This document shows positions 11,774 through 19,543 of a stretch of DNA of 64,000 nt, in pieces; position 1 is the first letter of the stretch; each line of letters starts with the position of its first letter. A program made the translations under genes and the position numbers. Source of the stretch: Mycoplasmopsis opalescens ATCC 27921 (GTDB lineage Bacteria > Bacillota_I > Bacilli_A > Mycoplasmatales > Metamycoplasmataceae); assembly GCF_000712185.1 (NCBI RefSeq), contig NZ_JOOB01000008.1, forward strand, positions 62,001 through 126,000. Reading direction: 5' to 3'. The notes beneath the pieces were generated by a model. It was not told the origin of the DNA. It saw only the letters and a list, made by a program, of their open reading frames with translations, and searched no databases.

Positions 11774-12448
11774 TTAATTTTCCTTTCTTAAACTAAAATC
11801 AATTGGTTTATCTAGCATGTTATTTAATTTCTTGAAAAATGAATAATTTTTAAAAGGAGATTTTCCTCTTGCATATGAAAGGGGTGAAGGGTGAGAAGTG
11901 ACAATTTTACCTTTTATATTGTGGGATAGTTCTTTTGGTAAATTTTCAAATACTTTTAAAGCGGCTTTACCCCATAATACAAAAATGATATTATTATTTT
12001 TTTGAATCACATACTGCAACAAATTATCTATAAATATTTCTCACCCATAATTATGATGACTAAAAGCCTGATTTTCATTAACAGTTAAGCAAGTATTAAG
12101 TAATAAAATACCTTGTTTAGCTCAATTTTCAAGCGAGAAAGTCTCAATCAATACTTCAGGATAATCTTTTTTTAGTTCTTTTAAAATATTATTTAGACTT
12201 TTAGGGCATTTATTTGTTTGAGAACTAAAGGCCAACCCATCAGCAAAATTATTTGTGTGATAAGGATCTTGACCAAGCAAAATAACTTTAGTTTCTTCTA
12301 TTTCAAAATAATTAAAAGCTCTAAAAATATTTTGCTTTTCAGGAACAACCTTTTTATTATTTTCTTCTAATCTAATTTTTTCTAAAAGGTCTGTAAAATA
12401 GGGTTTTTTAGTTTCATTATCAAGAAATGTTTTTCAGCTATTTTTCAT
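11774..12448 (-). CDS. ung: Uracil-DNA glycosylase
   Basis: Protein of 224 aa that excises uracil from DNA at the start of base-excision repair. The water-activating motif GQDPYH and the C-terminal [10 protein letters not shown] (leucine-loop region) are both intact, and LLLNTCLTV is the second conserved block. The ATG at 12446-12448 overlaps the 3' end of pheS by 11 nt, and the stop is 1 nt before pheT starts. It is therefore co-translated within the rarA-pheS-ung-pheT operon, which links two repair genes with a tRNA synthetase. Confidence 0.95.
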
Positions 12449-13391
12449 AATTAAATTGTTTCAGTACACGTAAATCGTTTTTATAAAGCTCGCGAATATC
12501 ATTTATTCCATATTTTATCATAGCGATTCTTTCAATACCAATTCCAGCCGCTAATCCATTGAAATTATGTGTATTAAATCCAGCTAATTTTAAAACTTTT
12601 GGATGCAACATACCGGCTCCCAAAACTTCTATCCAGCGACCTCTGAAGAAGATGTCTACCTCTACAGAAGGCTCGGTAAATGGGAAGAAGCTTGGTCTAA
12701 ATCTAACATCAACTTTTTCTTCAAACACATAAGTTAATAAAGATTTTAATGTTCAAATTAAATTTGGGAAGCTAACCTTACCAACACTAACGAAATCAAC
12801 TTGGGTAAATTGATGTGAATGTGTTGCATCATCAACATCATTGCGGTAGACTTTACCGATTGCAAAAATATTTAAACTTTTGTTCGAATGTTTTTCTAAT
12901 TCTTCTGCTGTTATTCCTGTATTGTGAGTTCTTAGTAATGTTTTACTATTGATATAAAGCGAATCATGAGAGGCTCTAGCTGGGTGATCTTCAGGAATAT
13001 TTAAGCGTTCGAAGTTATATAAATCACTTACAATTTCACCGCTTTTAGCTTCATAATAGCCATTTTGTGTAAATCAATCTCTTAATCTATTTTCAATAAT
13101 TGTAATTGGATGTAAGCTTCCAGGTTCATTTACAGGCTTAGTTACATCGATAAATTCAGCTTCTATCTGAGCCTGAATTTTTTCCTCTTCTAAGCGTAAT
13201 TCGACTTTAGCTAATTCTGCTTCATAGTGCTGTTTTAATTGTGTTATTTTAAGCCCAATTTCTTTTTTTTGTTCAAATGGAGCATTTCTTAATTCTTGTT
13301 GTAAATTAAATAATTCGCTTCCTTTAGAAAATAATTTATTTTTTGCTAATTTAAGTTCCTCTAAGTTTTTTATTTGATCAAAATTAACCAT
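12438..13391 (-). CDS. pheS: Phenylalanyl-tRNA synthetase alpha subunit
   Basis: Catalytic subunit, 317 aa. The N-terminal coiled-coil arm (residues 1-90, rich in Lys and Glu) is followed by the class II core: motif 2 region [11 protein letters not shown] to [11 protein letters not shown], the FTQVDF-like segment, [16 protein letters not shown], and motif 3 [20 protein letters not shown] codons encode Trp. RBS GGAGG lies before the ATG. It overlaps rarA by 8 nt upstream and ung by 11 nt downstream, indicating one operon. Confidence 0.96.
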
Positions 13392-14607
13392 TTCTACCTC
13401 CTTTATTAATCTTGTTGATTAATTCATATTGTTTTTTTATTTTTTCATTATCGTTTTCGTGAAATTCAAAAAGTTTTAAATTTTTTATTTCTTGTGGCAA
13501 ATATTCCTGTGCTACAAGGCTTTTAGAAAAATCGTGTGGATATAAATAATTTAAACCATCACCTAACTTTTTGCTTGAAGCATAATGTGCATCCCTTAAA
13601 TGTTTAGGTATTTCATAAATTTTACCTTTTGCTAAAGTGTCATGACTTTTTTGCAAAGCCTGATAAACACTATTACTTTTAGGAGCTAATGCTAATGATA
13701 TTATGATAAAAGTTAAGGGTAATTCAGCTTCAGGGAATCCTAATCTCTCAACAGCATTTAATGCAGCTTCAACTCTTAAAATAATATTAGGATCAGCTAA
13801 ACCGATATCTTCATAGGCGACTGCTGTAATTCTTCTAAATAGTCCTTGATAATCACCTGTTTCAATAATTAAATGACCATAGTATAAAGCCGCATCAACA
13901 TCAGAGCCGCGAAGCGATTTATGAAATGCAGACAAATTATTATAGTGAGCCGAAGCATTTGAATCAGCGTAAAAATTAATATTTGGTATTATTTTTTTTA
14001 TATCTTCTTTAGTTATTTTGTTCTTCTCATTAACTAGAGCAAGCATTTGCAAATTATTTAAAACATTTCGGTAATCACCAGCTGAATAACTAACTAAAGA
14101 TTCTAAGGCTTCGCTATCAAAAGTTAATTTTGGATAATATTTATCGATAATTTTAGAAACGCCACCGATAATTTCCTCATTAGTTAGCTTATTAAACTGT
14201 AAAATTTGCATCCTTGAACGTAATGCCGGATTAATTCGAAAATATGGATTTTCCGTTGTGGTAGCCACCACAATAACTTTGTCATATTCTAAATAAGAAA
14301 GCAAAATGTCCTGTAAATTTTTATTTAGCCTATGAATTTCATCAATGATTATGAGTTCATAACTCTGTAATTTTTCAATTAGTTGTGTTTTATTATCAAT
14401 AGAAGCATTAAAAATTGTAAATGTTTTTTGTAGTTCATTAGCATAAGCTATAGCAGATGAAGTTTTGCCTGTCCCTGATTCTCCAAAGAAAATGAAGCTA
14501 TAAGATAGTTTACGTTCAACAACTTTTTTTAAGACATTGATGGCTCGTTCTTGACCAATAATATCCTCAATTTTTTTGGGTCGGGCTTCATTTGCGAGAT
14601 TTTTCAT
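13384..14607 (-). CDS. rarA: Replication-associated recombination protein A (MgsA/RarA family AAA ATPase)
   Basis: Protein of 407 aa related to clamp-loader and RuvB ATPases, acting at stalled replication forks. Walker A is GESGTGKTSSA, Walker B IIIDEIHRL, sensor 1 TTENPYFRINPALRSR. The C-terminal MgsA domain is shown by LRGSDVDAALYYGHLI, AYEDIGLADP and the late segment LRDAHY. It is the first gene of the minus-strand operon with pheS, ung and pheT. The upstream 140 nt is very AT-rich and separates it from the divergent small membrane protein. Confidence 0.93.
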   Translation of the reverse strand: MKNLANEARPKKIEDIIGQERAINVLKKVVERKLSYSFIFFGESGTGKTSSAIAYANELQKTFTIFNASIDNKTQLIEKLQSYELIIIDEIHRLNKNLQDILLSYLEYDKVIVVATTTENPYFRINPALRSRMQILQFNKLTNEEIIGGVSKIIDKYYPKLTFDSEALESLVSYSAGDYRNVLNNLQMLALVNEKNKITKEDIKKIIPNINFYADSNASAHYNNLSAFHKSLRGSDVDAALYYGHLIIETGDYQGLFRRITAVAYEDIGLADPNIILRVEAALNAVERLGFPEAELPLTFIIISLALAPKSNSVYQALQKSHDTLAKGKIYEIPKHLRDAHYASSKKLGDGLNYLYPHDFSKSLVAQEYLPQEIKNLKLFEFHENDNEKIKKQYELINKINKGGRNG

Positions 14608-14750
14608 ATTTAAATTTTATATTTTTTATATTAAAAAATAAATAAATAATCAATTTTCCCAAAAAATATAAAAAATTGAAAATAGTTATTTCAAAATCCC
14701 TTAAATTCGTTTTATTTACTTATATTTATATGAGTTATAATATTATTAAT

Positions 14751-15029
14751 ATGAATAATAAAAGAAGAAATATCTTAATAGCAATTTCATCAGCTTCAAT
14801 TGTTGCGTTAGTTGCTGGAGCTACTGTTTTGTCAGTTACTTTGATATCGAGTCATGACAAGAAGCAAATGGCTAAAGTTAAGGAAAAAGTTAAAAGCATA
14901 ATAAATAAAATTAAAGATGAAGCGGTTAGAAAAAGTTTGCTTGATGATCTTGAAAAAACAACTGATAAGCAAAAAATAGTAGAAATCAAAAATAAAGCAG
15001 ATAATCAAATAAAAAAAGAAAAGCAATAA
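14751..15029 (+). CDS. Small membrane-anchored coiled-coil protein, GA-module-like (paralogue 1)
   Basis: Protein of 92 aa from the ATG at 14751; an in-frame upstream ATG at 14676 would add an untypical hydrophobic extension. MNNKRRN is followed by one membrane segment (about residues 8-33), then a helical, Lys-rich segment KVKSIINKIKDEAVRKSLLDD that resembles one GA-type three-helix module. GA modules in Gram-positive surface proteins bind serum albumin; that role here is only a suggestion. It is the first of three related neighbours (15214, 15600) and has its own terminator. Confidence 0.6.
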   Translation: MNNKRRNILIAISSASIVALVAGATVLSVTLISSHDKKQMAKVKEKVKSIINKIKDEAVRKSLLDDLEKTTDKQKIVEIKNKADNQIKKEKQ

Positions 15030-15040
15030 TAAAAATTGTT

Positions 15041-15083
15041 TTGTGTCCAAAAATCCTGTGTTGATTGGTTTTTGGACATTTTT
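15041..15083 (+). terminator. Intrinsic terminator of GA-like paralogue 1
   Basis: TGTCCAAAAA / TTTTTGGACA stem of 10 bp, then a T tract. Confidence 0.85.
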
Positions 15084-15213
15084 ATATAAAATTTTTATAT
15101 AAATAATAATTATTAAATTTAAAATCAATGATCTTATATATTTTAATTTTATTATAAATACTTAAATTCTTATTAAGTGGTAAAATTTCATTATCGAATC
15201 TCAAGGAGGTCAT

Positions 15214-15514
15214 ATGACTAAAAAAATGAAAGTTTTTATCGGATCAGGTGTAGTAACTGTTGCTGTTGTAGGTGGGGTTATTGCAGGTGTTGTGATCGCT
15301 AAAAACCAACAAAAGAATCCTGATAAAAAAACAATGATGAAAATTCATTAAATCGATTAAATGAAAATGTTAGACTGAAAATTATTGGCTCATTTGATGA
15401 TGCTAAAAAAGCAGAATATCACAAAAAAAGCTGAATTACAAGCTAGCTTAGATAAAGCTAAAGACCACGCAGAAATAATGAAATAATAAAGATATTCAAA
15501 TAGCTTTAAAATAA
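15214..15514 (+). pseudogene. Decayed GA-module-like membrane protein (paralogue 2)
   Basis: A good RBS (AAGGAGG) and ATG open a frame with the same layout as its neighbours: MTKKMK, a membrane segment, then NQQKNPDKK. The frame closes after about 45 codons. Helical coding continues in other frames: LNENVRLKIIGSFDDAKK, then QNITKKAELQASLDKAKDHA, then NNKDIQIALK. Each change of frame falls in or near an A-rich run, so at least three frameshifts are needed to join the pieces. I read it as a pseudogene; slippage-controlled expression is possible but would need several coordinated changes. Confidence 0.65.
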
Positions 15515-15599
15515 TTTTTTCAAAAAGAAAAAGATAAACAATAAAACGATTAATAAAATTTACTAAAAAGCTCGTACATAGCTTTAAAAAGGAGAAAAC

Positions 15600-16049
15600 A
15601 TGAATAAAAAAAGAAAGCTTATTATTGGTATAACTGTAGGATCATTTGCAGTTGTTTCTGGTGTTGCTGTAGCAGTTGCTTTGACAACAAAAAGTATTCA
15701 AAACAAACAACTTATAGATAAATTGAGAGTAGAAGCTACAACAGAAATTGATAAAATTAAAAATGAAGATACTAAGCAAAAAATAACTGAAAAACTACAA
15801 AAAGCCAAAAGTGCGGATGAAATCAAAACAATAATTAAAGAAGCAAAAAAAGCTATTAATGATGAAAATTTACAACCTACTTTTGATAATGTGAAAAATA
15901 AAGCTCAAGAAGCTATTAATAAATTAGAAAACCAAGAACTAAAGGCCAAATTGCAAAAACGCTTAGATGCTGCTAAAACAATAGAAGATGCTAAAAACGT
16001 TTTACAAGATGCTTTAAATGGTAAAGATAGCACTCAACAACCAAATTAA
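15600..16049 (+). CDS. Membrane-anchored protein with two GA-like modules (paralogue 3)
   Basis: Protein of 149 aa with RBS AAGGAG. There is one N-terminal membrane segment (residues 7-30), no lipobox Cys, then two tandem helical repeats of about 45 residues. Repeat 1 runs around EIDKIKNEDTKQKITEKL to IIKEAKKAI; repeat 2 around AINKLENQELKAKLQKRL to NVLQDALNG. The pattern (A..I..L.n..lk.kl...l..AkT.e.ak.vl..A) matches GA (albumin-binding) modules. Topology predicts the modules outside the cell. Family assignment rests on pattern only. Confidence 0.65.
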   Translation: MNKKRKLIIGITVGSFAVVSGVAVAVALTTKSIQNKQLIDKLRVEATTEIDKIKNEDTKQKITEKLQKAKSADEIKTIIKEAKKAINDENLQPTFDNVKNKAQEAINKLENQELKAKLQKRLDAAKTIEDAKNVLQDALNGKDSTQQPN

Positions 16050-16199
16050 GACAATGTGATATCAAACAAAAATAACCCCTTGAGATAGGTAAGTTTAATT
16101 AATAATGCTATATCATGTTTGTCAAAAATAACTACCGAAATTTGGTTTTTAATACCGTTATTTGATAGTTTTTATTCAAACAACATTTCGATGCAAAAC

Positions 16200-16233
16200 A
16201 AGAACATTGAACAGGTTTCAATGTTCTTTTTTG
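16200..16233 (+). terminator. Intrinsic terminator downstream of GA-like paralogue 3
   Basis: AAGAACATTGAA / TTCAATGTTC stem followed by six Ts, about 150 nt after the gene and bordering the IS remnant. Confidence 0.8.
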
Positions 16234-16235
16234 TT

Positions 16236-16568
16236 TTTCAAAATGTATTGAAACAACTTTGTTAGTGCCAACATCCACGGCGTGCAATGTTGTGAATTTA
16301 TTATGACCATTAAGTCAGTAATGGCCTCAATCACCGATTTCAACAATATCACGTTCCTGTTTTTTGAAACTCTCTCAACCGTTTTTGCTTTCTTTTTTTA
16401 GTTGAAATTGAGACATCTAAAGCTATTGATAATTGTTTATTTGTTCAATCGCTATGCCTTGTAATTTGTCTGTAAATTAAATCATTTTTTTGCTGCATAT
16501 CTCTGATTTTCCATACCAAATTTTATTTTTTAGTTGAATTCTAACTAAGAGGTTCATTTTGTTTGTTA
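16236..16568 (-). mobile_element. IS remnant A: N-terminal transposase fragment, frameshifted
   Basis: Minus-strand coding begins at ATG 16512-16514 (MENQRYAAKK) and breaks within 10 codons by one extra A compared with copy B. The conserved helix-turn-helix sequence follows (TNKQLSIALDVSISTKK, then KRLREFQKTG), and in another frame GHYWLNGHNKFTTLHAVDVG and TNKVVSIHF, which looks like the start of a DDE catalytic domain. The layout suggests the IS1202/ISNCY type; family is tentative. Upstream of the ATG is the shared IS end, containing CTAACTAAG next to TTCATTTTG. The rest of the element is missing. Confidence 0.7.
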
Positions 16569-16614
16569 TTTAAAATTTACATCATGGAGAATAATTTAAT
16601 AACTTTTATTGCGT

Positions 16615-16620
16615 TATAAT
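16615..16620 (+). promoter_or_regulatory. -10 box of the C5 methyltransferase, leaderless arrangement
   Basis: TATAAT ends 7 nt before the ATG with no Shine-Dalgarno sequence, placing the probable start of transcription at the start codon. Confidence 0.6.
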
Positions 16621-16627
16621 AAATATT

Positions 16628-17834
16628 ATGAAATCGATAAGAATTTTTGAATTTTTTTCAGGGATAGGGTCGCAAATTAAAGCATTAAAATTTTTAGAAG
16701 AACAGCTAAAATTTAAAACTAAGTCACTCGGGGCTTGTGATTTTTATATTGACGCTATTGTTGCTTATATGGCTATCCATCATGGAGTTTTAAAACCCGA
16801 AAATAACCTTTCTAAGGACAAAATGGTTGATATTTTGCAGCATTTTAGTTTTTCAAGTAATTCAAAAGATCAAGTATCAATTGATTATTTTAAAAGGATG
16901 AATGAAGGAAAACTTCGTAAACTTTTTGCTTATCTTTATTCATTTTTAAACAATGAATATTTTAATACTAGATATTCAGAATATTTAAATAACAATGCGC
17001 TCAGAGAGAGAGAGAGCGAGCGGCTCAGACATTAGAGCCTATAATAAACTTCCTAAAAATATAGATATTCTAACATATTCGTTTCCATGCCAAGACCTTT
17101 CTCAGCAAGGAAAGCAGCGTGGCTTGGAAAAAAACACAAGATCTGGCTTACTATTTGAAATTGAACGAATTTTAAAGCTAAATATTAATAATTTGCCTAA
17201 AGTCTTGCTTCTTGAGAATGTAAAGGCCCTAACTACATCTAAATTTATTGCTCAATTTAATGATTGAATTAAAACTCTTGAATCATTTGGTTACACTTCT
17301 TCTTGAAAAGTTATTAATTCATCTGATTTTAATAGTGCTCAAAACAGAGAGCGAGTTTTTATGGTTTCAATCCTAGGAGACAAAAAATTTGTCTTTCCTG
17401 ATGGTGTTGGCTCTAATAATAAACTCGTTAAAGACATTTGACAAGTAGATAAGTCACACCAAAAATTTAAACTTAATGAAAATCAGTTTTTAGATGCCTT
17501 TAAGTTAACTAAAAGCAAAATTAAAAAATCATTTATCAATAATTACACAAAGTTTAACAGTGAGAACTACATTTATTCTTTAGATTCAAAAGGTCCTACA
17601 CTAACAGCTTCAGGTGCCAATTCGCGTCTTAAATTCTTTGTGAATGGTGAAATCGAAATAATGAGTCCTCTTGAATCATATTTATATATGGGTTTTGATG
17701 AAGCAGATTATGAAAATGTCAAAAAGACAAATCTTGTAAGTGATAATAAGATAATTTTCACAGCAGGGAACTCAATATCTGTTGAGGTTTTGCAAGCAAT
17801 ATTTAAGAAAATAATTGAAGAGAAAATAGTTTAA
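16628..17834 (+). CDS. DNA (cytosine-5) methyltransferase, out of frame at an (AG)7 tract (probably phase-variable)
   Basis: All expected C5-methyltransferase motifs are present but in two frames. Frame 1 (16628-17035): motif I IRIFEFFSGIGSQIKAL. Frame 2 (from the tract on): motif IV SFPCQDLSQQG with catalytic Cys codon at 17088, motif VI LLLENVKAL, motif VIII SAQNRERVFMVSI, motif X AGNSISVEVLQAI. Frames meet in an AG dinucleotide run (17003-17016). Gain of one AG or loss of two restores a continuous protein of about 402 aa, so this copy is OFF. Downstream TGA codons encode Trp. The HNH endonuclease starts directly after its stop. Flanked upstream by IS remnant A. Confidence 0.85.
17003..17016 (+). 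repeat. (AG)7 simple-sequence repeat inside the methyltransferase gene
   Basis: Seven AG units in the coding sequence. In the current frame the tract runs to TAG at 17033-17035; in the next frame it runs on into motif IV. This is the only dinucleotide run of this length in a coding region of the window. Confidence 0.9.
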
Positions 17835-18992
17835 ATGCTACCTAAAGACATTTCACTTACACTATTTAAATTTAAAATTTTCTCAAAACCAAACGCAAAA
17901 CAAAAAATAGACGCAATATTACATTGCTACTTTGATGAAAATGGTTTATTAGTTCAATACAAAATTGATTTTTTACCAGGTACAATGATTGATTTATATA
18001 CTACTGATAGTTGGTTTAAAAAACAAACATCAACATATAAAGAAAGAGAGCAAATATTTAATTTACTTTGGCCTGATAAAAGTCAATTAAGTAGGCCAAC
18101 ACTATCATCAAAAAAATTACACGAACTAAATGATATTGAACTAGATAGAATTAATACATATTTTTACAAATATTATAAGGGAACTATTAACAATATTATT
18201 GGTGTACTTAAAGGTAATAATCCAACTGGTTCATATATGAATCCAAAAAGTTCTGAGCTTAAATCAAATAGTGTATTTTTTGAAAATAATTTAATAATGC
18301 TGCTTGATTTACTTAGAGTAAAAGATCGTGTACCTGATGAATGTATACTAAATACTTCTGAAAAAAATATAGATGAGTTTAGATCATTTTTGCAAGGCAC
18401 TATTGTATGAGATATTATTTTTGATTTTGTAGCTCAACTCGAAAAAACAAAACAAAGTGCTAATGATCCAAGAGAAGTAGAAAAATTAAAGACTTTAAAA
18501 TCTGCTCTTGATAAAACAATGAGTATATATAGAAATTATGTTTCTAATGTCAAGGAAGATATTAAAAAATATAGAGTTATAGCAAGAAAAAACAAAGACA
18601 AAATCAAGTACTTCCCGTTTTCAAAAACATCAGTTGAAGTTGCTCACATTTATCCTGTATCAGCCATCAAAAGAAAAATTATTCAACTTTTTAAAAATGC
18701 TGAATATCTCAAATATGAAATTATGGTGAATGATCCTGAATATAAAAAATTAATAGAACAAATTGCAGATGTGAATAATTTAATGACTCTTGAACCAACA
18801 ATTCATACTGAGTACGATAACAAAAAATTTTATTGAGATCCAGAAGATGGAGAAGTTAATATTATTGCTCCAGAACGCATAGACAATGAGTTAGTTATGA
18901 AACTTAACTCATATAAAATAGACACTCTAAACAACCCAGAAATTAAAAAATATCTCATTGAATATAAAAAACTTATAAGTAATAATTTATAA
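17835..18992 (+). CDS. HNH-type restriction endonuclease (probable partner of the C5 methyltransferase)
   Basis: Protein of 385 aa. The C-terminal third has an HNH layout: VEVAHIYPVSAIKRK (His271 and Pro), DVNNLMTLEPTIHTEYD (Asn314/315, His324, Asp328). The N-terminal part has no domain I recognise and may hold target recognition. TGA codons encode Trp (18408, 18834). The ATG is contiguous with the methyltransferase stop (TAA then ATG) and lacks a strong RBS, suggesting translational coupling. By context it is the restriction subunit of a type II system; specificity is unknown. The gene is intact even though the methyltransferase is out of frame. Confidence 0.75.
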
Positions 18993-19026
18993 CTAGACAC
19001 AAATTAACAGGAACTGTAGATAATTT

Positions 19027-19087
19027 TGTGTAAAAATCTCCAACTGCAAATATTTAAGCTTAAAATATTTGCTATTAGGAGATTTTT
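19027..19087 (+). terminator. Large hairpin terminator after the HNH endonuclease gene
   Basis: Nested inverted repeats AATCTCC / GGAGATT and GCAAATATTT / AAATATTTGC, followed by seven Ts. Confidence 0.8.
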
Positions 19088-19095
19088 TTAATATA

Positions 19096-19455
19096 CCAAA
19101 AAAAGCTATGATTATTGTTCTCATTCTTGTTAATCAATATCTTTTAAAATAAGTTTTGCTCAATGCTATAAATTTCTCATCTGAATGTTTAAAAACAAGC
19201 TTGTTATTAAAATTACCATGCGAGATTTTGATTTTAGTTCCTGTTTTTTGAAACTCTCTCAACCGTTTTCTCTTTCTTTTTATAGTTGAAATTGAGACAT
19301 CTAAAGCTATTGATAATTGTTTATTTGTTCAATCGCTATCCCTTGTAATTTTTCTATAAATTAAATCATTTTTTACTGCATATCTTTGATTTTTCATACC
19401 AAATTGTTTTCCTTAGTTGAATTCTAATTAAATGGTTCATTTTGTTTAGTATTTG
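19096..19455 (-). mobile_element. IS remnant B: N-terminal transposase fragment with open frame
   Basis: Best preserved of three copies. From ATG 19395-19397 the minus strand reads MKNQRYAVKNDLIYRKITR, SDWTNKQLSIALDVSISTIK, RKRKRLREFQKTGTKIKIS and HGNFNNKLVFKHSDEK for about 100 codons with no frameshift. This is a helix-turn-helix domain of IS1202/ISNCY-like arrangement (KRLREFQKTG followed by HGN). The catalytic domain is absent; the sequence runs into the terminator of the HNH gene. The conserved IS end (about 19405-19450) is shared with copies A and C. Confidence 0.75.
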
Positions 19456-19506
19456 AAAAATTTTAAAGCAAAACGACTATTTAATGAATTTGTGTAATGT
19501 TTTCAA

Positions 19507-19512
19507 TATAAT
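19507..19512 (+). promoter_or_regulatory. -10 box of the type I restriction operon
   Basis: TATAAT 31 nt upstream of the hsdM ATG, followed by the RBS AAGGA. Confidence 0.5.
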
Positions 19513-19543
19513 ATTAATAATTAGTAATATAAAAAGGAAAATA

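Noticed and set aside
14676..14750. Earlier start for the first GA-like gene
   Set aside because: It would add an odd hydrophobic prefix, while the ATG at 14751 gives the same plan as its two paralogues.
15600..16049. Lipoprotein call for the third GA-like gene
   Set aside because: No Cys follows the membrane segment, so it is a membrane-anchored rather than lipid-anchored protein.
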